Source: Rhizophagus clarus (lineage: Eukaryota; Glomeromycota; Glomeromycetes; Glomerales; Glomeraceae). From it: a stretch of 64,000 nt of DNA. Below, one piece after another: positions 38,477 through 51,275 of the stretch (position 1 is its first letter; every line of letters begins with the position of its first letter). A program made the position numbers and the translations under genes. The stretch lies in the NCBI GenBank assembly GCA_015698045.1, contig BLAL01000037.1, positions 372,001-436,000 of the forward strand, given 5' to 3'. The notes beneath the pieces were generated by a model. It did no database searches and was not told where the DNA came from. It saw nothing but the letters and a program-made list of their open reading frames with translations.

Positions 38477-41348
38477 ATGTCAACTCCCGTTACCGTTTAT
38501 CAGGATAAATCTCATGTATTATGTAATGTTGATGTTGCTCAACCTATAGAAAAGATTATTAAAACTTTGTGTATTGAACAATTTAATATACAAGAACCTG
38601 CTGCCCTTTATGCTCTTAGGTTGTTGGATACTGATGAATTGATTACTGATGAGGTATTTAAATTAATTTGATTTATAATTGATATAATTGGAATTAATTA
38701 ATTAATTATTATAATCCATATTTTTTATTTTGACTTTAGAATCTCCGACGAAAAATAAAAGAGAATGAACGGTTAAAATTAGTTTCATCGCCGTTGATCG
38801 AAGCGGCTGAAATTTGTGAAAAATTAGGTTCTAACGATGACAGAGTTCTAAAATTAGCCACTTTCTCTCTTCAAAAATATATCAAGGTGGGTAAGCTCAG
38901 ATATCGATCTCATTTTTAAGATGTATAATAAATATTCGATTGTTTCTTTTTTTTTTTTTTAGGAAGTAGAATTCGCCGATGAATTTTTTAAAAGAAATGG
39001 CATAAAATCTCTTATTGATATAATAAACAATTTAAGTGGAAATACTCTTGCTTATGCTTTAACTTCAATGCAAAATCTTATGGAACATGATCATGGATGG
39101 GAAGAATTGGGTTTTGATTTTATCAATAAGGTAGGAAGGAGATCAAGGCGTTCAAAGTTTATTTCGTCGTCAATAATTGCTTATCTAATTAAATTTTTCT
39201 CTTCTTTAGGTGATAAGTATTTTGGTGAAACAAACTTTAGTAAATATTTGTAGACCTGCCACAGCTATAATTATTAAATTAGCTACAGCAGATAAAAATT
39301 CTACAACATCGGCGATAAAATCATACGGTTTTGATGTATTATATGATGCAATGATAAAACAACCAAATTTTTTTACAACTTTAGTTCAACGTCTTTCATC
39401 TGCTGATTATGTCCTGTGTTCGAATAGTTTATGTTTAATTAATGCTTTAATGAGACATGTTTCTGATCATCATTGGGAATCATTTATGGATATGATGATT
39501 AAATTAAAAGTTAGAAAAGCTGTCGCGGTATGTATAAAGTAGTTATGAATAGTTGAAACACTTTTTTGATACCTTTATTAACGTCAGTTATATACTATAG
39601 TTATTAATGAACGGAGTACATGGAGATGAATTATCAAAGCAATTGTTAGAATTTCAATCCCTCTTCGTGCGACAAGCATATCGTTGGAAAAGGACACAAG
39701 TATCATTACATATTCCATCACATAAAGCAATGTTGGAAGAATTATGGACAAAAGCAAATCTGTCTGATGAAGGTGGTAAATGGAGAAAAATTGGATTCGC
39801 AACTGAAGCACCAAAATGGGAGATTCAACGAGTCGGTTATTTAGGACTTGAAAATATGCACGGATTTATGAAGAAAGATATTGATGATTATCAAAAAGTA
39901 AGTAAAAAATAACGTAATTGTTATAATTTGTTTATAAAAATTCCTCACGTAACTTTACTATTGATTAGACAATATTAGAACAATATAATCGACCTGCAGA
40001 ACGACGATGTCCATTTGCAAAAACATCAATCGAAGTTACAGAACTATTATGTGATTATTGGGATGTTAGTACCGGATGTAAGTATTTTTGATATATTACA
40101 AATATTTACATAATTTACGTATTAACATAATTTGCATATTTACGTAATTTGCATATTCTCTAATGTACATTTTTTTTTTTCCTTTCAATATTTTAGATAC
40201 AACATCAACGTCATTTCAACCTTTATTACTAGCGTTTGAAAAAATTCATTACATAACGGTTAAATCATTTTTCAGACTATGGAATGATATGGAAGCGACG
40301 GTTGATGATTTTCCCAAAGTATCAGCTTTAGTGAGAAGTCAATTAAAATTTGCATTAAGAGATGAAGCGACAAAACAATTATATGAATTTGAAAAAGATA
40401 TGTTGGAAGTTGAATATAAAGTTATTAGAGATAGACAATTAAAAGAATTAGAATTAGGTGATGATTTATTAAGTAAAACTCCAGTGAGGTAAATAATTTA
40501 ATTTTTTAAATATTAAGGCGATTATTAATTTAATATAACGTTAAATAATGATTTTTTTTTTTCGTAACGTAGAAACTTACGTAGTAGATTATATACAGAA
40601 TCATATGAATTCGTAAAGAGTCAACGTATTAAATGTTTATTAATAGGTGATTGGTTTCAGATCACAACAATCACAAATGTTCCATTAAATTCTGCGACAA
40701 ATCTTGGAAAAAGGGCCACGATTAATAAAAAATGGAGATATTATAGATTAAGTCCAAATATGAAATTTTTACATTATAGTGATTTTACGGAGAAAACTTT
40801 CATTAGAGATGGAATTGAGGATCTTCCTGAAAGAAGTAAGTTAATATTTTTAAGTGTTTTCTTTTTTAAATAAAGATGAATGATTCCTTTATTAAAAATG
40901 TAATATTTTGATTTTAGTTGATTTATCTCTAGTGACTGACATAATGACGGGACCTTCACCACAGATAACATCGACACCAGGGTCGCCACCTAGGGCTAAT
41001 TTAAGACATCTTTCAACAAATACCATCATGACAAGTAATAATTTATCACAAGATTTAACATTTTCATTATTGTCAGGACCGGATACAGTGTTAACAGAAT
41101 TCATAGCGAAAGATTATACACAATATTCGGAATGGACTGATGGACTTAATATGTTATTCGATAAAAATATTAATAGTAAAGATACAGCAGAATATATACA
41201 TATATTAACGGAAATTGGAGTTAAAGTTAAATTATTAGATTTAAGTGGAGAAAAAGTTGAAATACCACAAAATATCGAAGTACCAAGTAAATTACCTATT
41301 ATTGGAACTGGTGGTAGCGGATTTTATTATGATGATCCTTTTTCTTGA
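38477..41348 (+). CDS. ELMO/CED-12 family protein, 9 exons, intact
   Basis: The exons are 38477-38653, 38740-38886, 38963-39130, 39210-39527, 39601-39897, 39969-40077, 40197-40488, 40573-40835 and 40918-41348. They join to 733 residues, close to the usual ELMO length. An N-terminal ubiquitin-like segment (about 1-75) is followed by an armadillo-like region (80-270) and the ELMO domain (about 280-480; KWRKIGF, RCPFAKTSIEVTELLCDYWD). A PH domain then follows (about 515-650), with a Pro-rich insert PSPQITSTPGSPPRANL before its final strand and helix (EWTDGLNMLFDKN). The Pro-containing tail IPQNIEVPSKLP ends FYYDDPFS. ELMO proteins partner DOCK exchange factors to activate Rac, acting on actin at the cell periphery. 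It is the only complete copy here; kinase E follows 775 bases downstream on the same strand. Confidence 0.9.
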
Positions 41349-42123
41349 AGAAATAGAAAAAGTAACAAAAAAAGAAAAAACTATTATAGAGATTAGTTTT
41401 TTAAATTAATTTAATCTTTTATTTATTTTTTTTTTATTTCGGTTCAATTTGAAGTAATTATTTGAATTATTATTAAATAGTAAAATGTTTTATTTATTTT
41501 AGTAAATTAATTTTAATATATAAAAATGAGATGTATTTATTACGAAAATTAAAATTATTATTAAAGATGATATAAAGTAATTTATTTTGAAAGATTTTAA
41601 ATATTATCGAAACATCGGTGTTCATTTATTTTTTTATTAATTTGAAGAATAACAAATTATAGTTAAAATATTAATGATGAATTTACGAATTACGGAATGA
41701 ATGAGCTTTTTTTTATATTATGGTAGATAAACATATACATTTGAAAACGATCTTTATTATGACGACCGATTTTCTTTTCATTCGAATGAACAATATTATG
41801 CAATATGGATAAAATTTCTTGTTTATAAAAGTATATATAGTTAAAAATTTTAAATATTAAAATAAGTAAATTTTGCGTTCAAATAGTAGTCTTAATCTAA
41901 TAATTTATTTCAATTTATTCAATTATTGAACACCAAACGAACTTCTTAAACGAAATGTTTCTCATTTTTTTTTCACAATCGAGATAATCCTGAATTTAAC
42001 GAAGGTCGTACAATTAAACATATGATTTGTGCAACCCCCCGTAATATAAACTCCGTTTCAGGTTTTATTTATTTAACGAATTTAAGTTTTTTTCACTTTT
42101 CAATTGATAAAAAATTTTTCATT
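41349..42123 (+). promoter_or_regulatory. ELMO-kinase intergenic region and presumed kinase E promoter
   Basis: The region separates the ELMO stop from the kinase start. A TATAAAAG box lies at about 41824-41831, inside a 27-bp block (41825-41851) that is inverted compared with the other copies. An in-frame ATG at 42022 would give a 34-residue extension to the kinase, but copies A and F do not preserve it. Confidence 0.5.
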
Positions 42124-44464
42124 ATGGAATCTATTCGAGAAGACATAGTTTTTGCTGCATATCATAGAGCATATGCATTAATAGATGTAAACATTCAAGA
42201 TACTTTAGACAAACAATTTGAATTTAGACGACAAACTATTCTTGCTGACAAATCTCTTACAAAAGATGAAAAATCATATGCAATAAAATTATTAAATAAA
42301 GATTTTGATAAATTTAGAATTCTTAGTAATGAAGGAACAAAAAGAATTTGTGAAAATTGTCATGATGAATGTTTAGCTACATTATACTGTGAACATTGTG
42401 TTCGAAATTATTTAAAATCAAATTTTTCAAACTGGACATCTGGAAATAATGATATTGATAATTTAATACAACAATGTCAAATGGAAACACTTGAACCAAG
42501 TAAAATAGTAGAATGGATCCCATATAATAAATTACAAAATATTAAATATTTAACTAAAGGTGGATGCTCTGAAATTTATGATGCAAATTGGATTGATGGG
42601 TTTTATGATGAATGGGATTCAAAAGAAAAAAAATTAAAAAGATATGGGGCGCATCGAGTAGTACTCAAAAAGTTGGAAAATGTTGAAAATGCTAATAGAA
42701 GTTGGTTTGATGAGGTATATAATTATAAGGTAACTAAAAATGCTATTAATAAAAATTATTTAATAACAAAGCTTTTAATTTTGTAGAGTAAATTTCATTT
42801 AAGTATAAGTAACAAACATTCACATATTGTTCAATGTTATGGTTTAACAAAAAACCCACTTGATGGAAATTACATGCTTGTATTATTTGAATTGAATAAT
42901 AATTTAAAAGAATATTTACAACAAAATTATAATAAACTAACATGGGAAAAAAGAATTCAAATTATTAATGATATAGTGTATGCTGTCTCTAAAATTCATT
43001 CTGAAAATGCAATTCACAGAGATTTGCATTCTGGAAACATATTATTAAATCATGGTAATATTCGTATAAGTGATCTTGGATTTTGTGGACCAGCTGATAA
43101 ACCATTAAATAGTATATATGGAAATCTTCCATATATTGCACCCGAAGTTATTTCTGGGAAAGGAACATCTTTTGCATCAGATATTTATAGTATTGGCATG
43201 CTCATGTGGGAAATTTCATCCGGACAACCACCTTTTAATAATTTTGAAAATGATTATGAACTTGCACTAAGAATAATAAATGGAATGAGACCAAAAATAG
43301 TACCAGGAACTCCTTTAGAATATAAAAAATTAATGGAACAATGTTGGGATGCTGATCCAACAGAAAGACCTGATATTCTTACTTTTTGTGGTAAAATATT
43401 TGAAATTAATAGATTAAATTATCAAAATGAATTAAATAGAAATAATAAAAGAAATAAAAGTATTGTTAAGAAATTAGTTGAAAAACTTGGGTTATCTAAA
43501 TCAAAAACAAATACAATTTCAAAAACAAATGAAATAAATATTCTTGAAACTTATAATAATAGTACAAGCAGGTTATTTACCAGTAAAGTTTATCAATTTA
43601 AAAATCTTCCTGAACCAAAAAATGCAACTGAAGGTATAATTATAATTATATATTTCATAAAATAAATAGTATCTTGTATTACTAACATTAAACAATTTTA
43701 TATAAATTTAATAGAAGAACAAGAAGGTATATAATTGTATATATAAATTCCATTAATTATTTTGTATTATTTAACTAATTACATTAATTATTTTAAAGCA
43801 TTTCATAGTAAACCTTATAGCTTTAGCATTCCTTATAATAGTAAGCATTATTAAATATTTTCCAATTATATAGAAAATTTATTAATAAATTTATTCACTT
43901 TTTTTTTTATTTTCAGTCGAAGATTTTGATAATGAAAGTAATAATAATACGTCAAAATCAAGTGATATGTTAAAAGGTGAATAATTATTAAGTTTTAGGG
44001 TTCTATTTTTTGAAATGATGATATATTAATAATCTTTTTAATGATTAGATGATAGTAAAATATTATCCAAAATACTTGAAAATATGCAAATAAATTCCAA
44101 TAATGGTAAGAGAATCATAATTCTAATAAATTGTGATTTATTTTAATAATAATTTTTTTATAGATAATCAAGTCAGTTATAAAGAAGAAACTACTATACA
44201 ACAAGTAAAAAAGCATAATATTGATGATATCGATGGTATAATTTATAATTTATTTAATATTATTTTTTAATTTTATTTTAATTTTATTTTTTTTTTAAAA
44301 TTAGATGATGAGATGTATGATACTTCAAATTTCCATTCGGAAGAACAAGATGAATTTGAAATTCCTAATGGTAATTACAACCTATAAATAAATTTGGTTT
44401 TAAATTTAATATAGATTTTTTATAATAACCATTTTTTTTTTATTTAAACGCAGACGGATTTTAA
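42124..44464 (+). CDS. TKL-like protein kinase E with Cys-rich N-terminus, 9 exons, intact
   Basis: The exons are 42124-42714, 42787-43633, 43715-43726, 43799-43840, 43917-43976, 44049-44105, 44164-44235, 44305-44370 and 44454-44464, giving 585 residues. A putative zinc motif (C76, C79, H80, C83, C89, C92) is followed by NWTSGN (103-108), a glycine loop KGGCSEIY (145-152) and the VVLKK lysine (about 182). Catalytic HRDLHSGN is at 274-281, DLG at 293-295 and APE at 315-317. A basic linker (KSIVKKLVEKLGLSKSK) precedes the tail from seven phase-1 exons. The residues needed for catalysis are present, although DLG replaces DFG, as in this fungal family. The substrate is unknown. It follows the intact ELMO gene. 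Confidence 0.88.
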
Positions 44465-45112
44465 AACAATCAAACTATATAATCATATTTTTATGTTTAT
44501 TATATATATATATTTTTTAGAATTATTTAAACACTAAGAATAGAGTAGCGATTAGCAAATCTCTTAGTTTGTAATTTGAATAATTCATTTTTTAACGCCT
44601 TAAATAAATTATGTTATTATGTGTACGGTTATTTGTTTATGGAAATTTATTATTGTATTACAAGATAGTGAACAGTACTTTTCTTGAAATTTAAATTTAG
44701 ACGAAAATACGAAATTTCTTCAATGACAATTAAATGAATTAAATGTTGTAAGGTCATATTTCGTTATTACTTTTTTCATATATAATTAAAAAAAGCTAAT
44801 TCACTTTTTAACTAAACTAATAAAGAAAAATATATTATCGAATCAATATAAAATTATTCCTGTTAAAATACAAGCATGTTAATAAAATTTTAGTTAGTTC
44901 AATCTTATTTGCGTTAAAGAACCAAAAATGTATATACGGTAATACCTATGATTTTAAAGAATTAAAATACTTTCTAATAAAATTTTTTCAAAAAATGTAA
45001 TTGTAGTTTTTCAGTAACGATAATATTATTTAAAAATATGATTATTTATGATGATAAAGACTTGAAAATATTTTTCGTTAGCGTATTGTGTTTGTTTTGT
45101 ATTATGGTGTAG
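44465..45112. other. Segment downstream of kinase E shared with other units
   Basis: It matches 27900-28580 on the opposite strand. The match stops abruptly after GTTTGTTTTGTATTATGG at about 45112, where unrelated sequence starts. Confidence 0.55.
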
Positions 45113-46147
45113 TTAGCCGAAAAATTCAGCCGAAGGCGCAGTAAATTTTAGTAAGAGTAAAGAAGGTCTCATCAGCCGTACTTTTTATATATTTTCCGAG
45201 AGATTTAGGAGCTCTTGAGGATCTTACGAATTGTAAGTACCCATAAGGGTTAAAGTGATATAACTTCCTATATGTATTTGTACCGGAGACTTGCATATAG
45301 GTTGTTATATCCCACTTACTTAACTTTCACAACCCTGTTTACTACCTCCTTTTCAGCAATAGCGGACAACACAGGCACTTTCACTAACTCTTGAGAAGAT
45401 TTTGTAGGTCAAACGAGTGAAACGACGACACCGACTTACATGTATAATTGATATTTCTTAAATTTGATCATTAAGTAAAAAAAATTTTATATACGTTGAT
45501 TACGTTCGCAAATCTTTGAAAGAAAATCCAATAAATATTTTTCTTTCTGGCTGGTATTGAATATGAACAAAAAATATCGAAAAAGAAAATTCTGAATACT
45601 ACATTTAATCGCGATCAAATAAATATGTATGTTTATAACATTGGTTTTAATGCATACGGCACTTTGAGAATCAAAAAATAAACGCTTAAAAATGAAATTT
45701 ATTTTTATTAATATAAAGCTTATTTATATTGCGCATATTCCTTATCATAAAATATAAAATATGTAGTATAAAAGTATAATCTTACATATTAAATAAATAT
45801 TGACAAACATAACTAATTGAAGTGAAAGCAGTAGTTAATGTAATATTACTAAAATTTAAAGGAAATATTGAAATGTAAAAAAGATTAAAGGTAGTAATGT
45901 CAACGACAATATATGTATTGTACCTCTAAAATTTTTTTTAACAAACCATTTGTGAAAATTCTAGATTCCTTTTTAGAATCACTCTTATCATATTTTTTAT
46001 TAAATGATAAGATGTTTAAATCTACAAAAATTTTTTGCAAACAACTCCGTACGAAACATTACAATTGAATTTTTTTTACATCTTTATTATATTTTTCTGA
46101 AATTTTTCTGGAAATCTTCATTAACCATATTTGTTGATTAAGATTGT
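45113..46147. other. Unrelated insert or breakpoint DNA after 45112
   Basis: 45113-45430 is clearly less AT-rich than its surroundings (AGCCGAAAAATTCAGCCGAA, TCAGCAATAGCGGACAACAC). It begins TGTAG and could end TTACA at about 45442, like a solo LTR, but no flanking duplication was found. The rest is AT-rich without a gene. Confidence 0.35.
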
Positions 46148-46299
46148 TTATGAAACTTTCACTTTCTCAATTTCTTCATTTGTGAAGATTGTTTTTGTAT
46201 CAACGTACATATATGTACAAGTCCTTTCAGCAATGGGTTTTAGATTATATCCTTCACGACCAATTAATATAGGAATTGGAATGGATAAATTTCGTGTTT
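46148..46299 (-). pseudogene. Possible KH-like exon fragment
   Basis: After an acceptor (CTACTTTACAG at about 46310-46300) the frame reads NLSIPIPILIGREGYNLKPI then AERTCTYMYVD and ends EEIEKVKVS before a stop. GREG followed by an aliphatic and polar pattern resembles the GxxG loop of KH RNA-binding domains. No convincing upstream exon was found, so it may be a gene fragment. It could be chance. Confidence 0.3.
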
Positions 46300-48756
46300 C
46301 TGTAAAGTAGTAACGGATTTAATTTTTTTCAAATGATAATCAAAGGTATATTTATAAGAAATATTGTTACACAAGAAACATCTATTTAACAAAAGCAAAT
46401 TATGATCGTCGCAGTATTTGTTACGTAATAACGTTATTGTTAACAAAATGATCGAGTTATTGTCTTTCATGTATATCCATCATACAATAACCACAAGATC
46501 AGAATCTTGCACCCCTTATTTTCTTGGGGGAGGGGCTTTTTTTTGAAATCCGCACAAATTTTACCTACTATTTAATTCATATACATATAAAAATGTATAC
46601 ATAAGGAAATAAATTATTTGGGTAAAATAGGTTGTTTTTGTCGCCGTTTTAGGTAGAAACCACTTTTCTCTGTCCAGAAATTGTCCAGGATAAATCCTGA
46701 ATATATCCGGATAATGTCATAGAAAACTCCCTTCCCTCTCTTCATCATAAATTCAGCCATTCTGTAAAAAGCTACGGCAAGTTTTTTTATATTCCCGAAG
46801 TTTTTAAAGGTAAAAAATTTTAATCTGATTGATCTTTCAAATTAATTTCTTTTTACAGAAATTTCATTTGTCATTTAAACCTTTTCTGGGACCTGTTTAT
46901 AGCGAATATCAAATTCACTATGGGATTTTTAACAATAACCTTTTTTTTATACAGTAGATGGATTTTAAATGCATTATTTACATTTATTTATTTAGAATTG
47001 ATTACTATAAAATTTATTGCATCTTCAGCGTTTTAAAATTTAGTCACCAATATTTACTCTTTTCTGGTCCGTTTTCAATTACTTTTTCAAAATAATCATT
47101 ACGTATTTTAATAAGCGAACTATCATAATACTAAAAACCTTACACTTGCATTAAGAATAATACTGGATATTTAACGAGTTTTAATTGACAATTTGTGACT
47201 TAATCTCTCCTAGTACCTTTATTTACTTCAAATAATTCATTACCGTTATGGATGTTTGATAATGACTTTATTGTTTACAATGCTTAAATCAATTCTTGAA
47301 TCTTATACAATGGTAATACAGCATTGAAGATATACAAAATAAAAAAAGATTTTACTTCAAGAATTATTACTATTGAAAGAAGGAATGATATAACCGAGAT
47401 TAGCTCTATGTTTACCGTTACTCAATAGTCATTTTGGAAGCTGTTATTGTGATTTTATTGTCAACAAAATAATTGAATTCACCAGAAATACTATTAGATT
47501 GAAAAAAATGCTTTCTAATGACTATTATGTTATACGAATAATAAAATATTTTCGCTTATATAATTTAATATTTACATATTATAGCTAAAATCAAATATAA
47601 AGAATATGATCAATGTACTGTACACATATATTTTTATATTTTCAATTATATTCTTTATCTATTTTCTTTTCTTTTTATCTTTTAGTTGACGCATATTTTA
47701 GTGAAATGAATACTTGTCTGTCTTCCACGGCTAGTTCGCCATAATTATTAATTTAACGATAACGGATAAAAATCCACAACTCGCAGGTTGAAATGAAAAT
47801 AACCAGTCATCTGTCAAATAAATTTGATCTGGGAATTTACTATAATTTACTCTATACTAAATTTGAAAAAGCAACGATTATTATGTATACAACCTTTTAT
47901 TAAATGGAATTGATGATAATTTGCTTTCATAAGCTGGCAATGATCTTTCTTGATGTGTTACTATAACAATCAAGTATCTAAAATAAACTAATATTGCTGT
48001 CTAATGCTTGGCATTATTTCCATGTCTAAAAATTGTATCTATCTAGATTTTTTTTTTCCATAATAATTAACATGAGGCCAGACTGTTGAATGAAATATCA
48101 CTATAATAATTAACAAAGTCATTAATTGATTTTTTATACGTTCGCTTAATATCTTTAAAAATTTTCTAAAAGAATGTTTTAACTAGTTTATAATAAAAGT
48201 ACATTAATTTTAATAAATTTCCAGAATATATGTTTTGATTACTTGTATTATTTTATACTGGTTTTTTCTTTTACAAAATTTTTGCTCTTTATAAACTTGC
48301 AAACTACTACTTTAGCATTCAGCAGCTTTCGATATGGGATATGGTCATCGTTAGGTAAATAAACCTTCTAAGGTTTTGCCGGTATGGGCACGAGTCGACG
48401 AGACGTGTAATGTGATACCGATCAACATTAATTGTTACGAACATGTGACTTCAAAACAAATTGAAAATTTTTATCAAAAAAAAAAAAATTGGTACAAGCC
48501 TATACTCGACGCAAAAAAAGTTGCTTTCATATCTTATTAAAATAAAATTGGGTATTAAATTTAATATTCAATACAAAAAAAAACAGCAAAATTCTAAACA
48601 TATGCACGACAAGATAATAAGAATATTTAAAAAAAATCCTCGCACAATTTCCGTGTTTTCATAATGTGCAATAGGGGAATCTATGTATAATTAAAAAAAC
48701 TATATATTCCAAAAATTGTATTTTGTATTATGTTGTTTCCCTATAGAAAAAAATTG
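46300..48756. other. Long spacer before the broken plus-strand ELMO copy
   Basis: AT-rich sequence without recognised genes or duplicated array segments. It is longer than the corresponding spacers on the minus arm, which indicates insertion or divergence since duplication. Confidence 0.4.
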
Positions 48757-51275
48757 TTTAATACTTTACGTATTATTGAACAATTTAATTTAAGAACCTG
48801 CTGCCCTTGCTGCTCTTAGGTTGTAGGATACTGATGAGGTATTTAAACCAGTTATTTAAATGATTTTATTTATTATATAAATGGATCAATTAAATAATCT
48901 AATCTCTTTTTCATTTGACTTCAGAATCTCCGAAGGGTATGAGCGGTTGAAATTAATTCACCGTCGTTGGTCAAAGCGGCTGAAATTCGTGAAATATTGG
49001 TCATAACGATGATAGAGTTCTAAAAATTAGCCACCTTTTCTCTTTAAAATTACATCAAGGTGGGTAAGCTAAGATATAATCTTATTTTATTTTAATAAAA
49101 CGTATTAAATATATTCATTTTTTATTTTTAGGAAGTAGAATTCACTGATGAGATTTGTTTAAATCTCTTATTTGATATAAATAATTACGTTGCTTATGTG
49201 TTAACTTCGATGTAAAATCTTACGGAATATGATCATGGATGAATGATTAATTTTATCATGCGGTAGGAAATTGAGATGATTCAAGTATGCGATTTTTTTC
49301 ATCATCAATAATTGTTTGTCCAAATAATTTTTGTTTTTCTTTAGGTGGTGAATATTTAGTTAATCAAACGTTAATGAATATTTGTGGACCTATACTGCTA
49401 TGATTATTAAGTTAGTCACAGCTGATAAAAACTCCGTCGATAAAATTATACGATCATGATGCAATGATTAAGGCAACAAAATCAAATTTTAGCTCAACGT
49501 CTTTTATCTGCTGATTATGTTTTTTATTGTTTTTAATGGATGCTTTAATGAGAATCTTTTATCGATATGATGATTATATTGAAGACAAGAAAATTGTTGC
49601 GACATGTACAAAGAAATTGCGAGTATCAAAATACTTATTCTTGACGCTGGTTGAATTCTTAATTTACTCTAGTTATTAACGAAAGTAGTACTTGGAGATG
49701 AATCATCAAATCAATTGTCAAAGTTTCAATCTTTTTTTAAACATATCGGTGGAAAGGACACGATTATCATTGCATATTCCATCACACAAGGCGATTTTGG
49801 AAAAATTATAAAAAAAGTAAATCTACTTGAGAAATGTTAAATATTTACAACTAAAGCATCAAATGGGAAATTCAAGGATTTACGACGAAGTTATTGATTA
49901 TTATTAAAAGTAAGTAAAAAATGACTTACTGTAATTTTTATCATTTTTTTTTTTTAATAAATATTATGATTAATTTTTCACGTAACTTTATTTAATTATT
50001 AATTTGGCAATCTTAGAAAAACATAATCGACCTGCAGAACGACGAAGTCCATTTGCAAAAACTTCAATTGAAGTAATAGAACAATTATGTGATTATTGGG
50101 ACGTTAACATTGAATGCAAGTTATAATGGTAATAATGGATATACAGTACGTACTATTACTATTTCTTCATAAAATTTATATCTTTTCTTTAATGTAAATT
50201 TTTTTCTATTCTTTTTATATATGTCGTCATCATTTCAAAAGATTAATTATATAACAGTCAAATCATTTTTCAGACTATAAAATGAAATGGAAAAAGCAGT
50301 TGATGATTTCAAAGTATCAGCTATAGCGAAAAGTCAATTGAATTTACATTAGATGAAGCGATAAAACCAATTATACGAATTTGAAATAGATATGCTGGAA
50401 GTTGGATATAAAGCTACTAGATATAGACAATTAAAAGAATTAAATTAGATAATGATTTATTAAGTAAGAATCCAGTGAGATAAGTAATTTAATTTTTAAT
50501 CGGATGATTTTTATTATTTTTACTTTAATTTAATATAAATATTAATATTTTTTTTCGTACTGTAGGAATTTACGTAATAGATCATGTAATAATAGTCTGA
50601 ATTCATAAAGAATAAACGTATTAAATGTTTATTAATAGGAGATTGGTTTCAAATTACAACGACAACAAATGTTCCATTAAATTCCACAACGAATCTTGGA
50701 TAATAAAAAATGGTGGTTTTATATATTAAGTTTCAATATGATATTTTTACATTATAGTGATTTACAGAAAAAATTTTTACCAAAGATTGAATTGAGGATC
50801 TCCCCCGAATGAAGTAAGTTATTATTATCAAATAAGTGATTTTTTAAAGATGTAATATATATGTATAACGAAATTATTCTTTTATTAAAATGTAATCTTT
50901 TTAGTTGATTTATCATTAGTGAATGATACAATGACAGAAAATAGCATCGACACAATGACAGAAAATAGCATCGACACCGGGATCATCACCTAAAGCTAAC
51001 CTAAAAACACCTTTCGACAAATGTCGTATCTTATCACAAGATATAACATTTTCATTAATGTCAGGAATTGATAGGTATTAACAGAATTTATAAGAAGACC
51101 GATGGTCTTAGTATAGTGATAGTAAAAAATACGGCAGCATATACAGAAATTAGAGTTAATTATTAGATTTAAGTGGAGAAAAGGTCGTAATACCACAAAA
51201 TATCAGAGTACCAAGTAAATTACCTATCATTGGAATTGGTGGTAGCGATTTTATTATGATGTCCCCTTTCTTAGA
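48757..51275 (+). pseudogene. ELMO/CED-12 copy on plus strand, heavily decayed
   Basis: It starts inside exon 1 (GAACCTGCTGCCCTTGCTGC at about 48795) and can be followed through all exons to the end (GGTGGTAGCGATTTTATTAT, 51238-51257). Unlike the minus-strand copies it keeps part of exon 1. Damage includes stops and indels in nearly every exon, for example loss of the exon 4 middle near 49440-49560 and a truncated ELMO domain near 49690-49910. It lies upstream of kinase F in the usual order. Confidence 0.82.

Noticed and set aside
42022..42123. The first ATG at 42022 as start of kinase E
   Set aside because: Copy F has a stop in the extension and copy A lacks it, while the start at 42124 is kept in all four.
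45113..45442. Solo LTR ending TG...CA
   Set aside because: No 4-6 base flanking duplication and no primer-binding or polypurine signal were visible.
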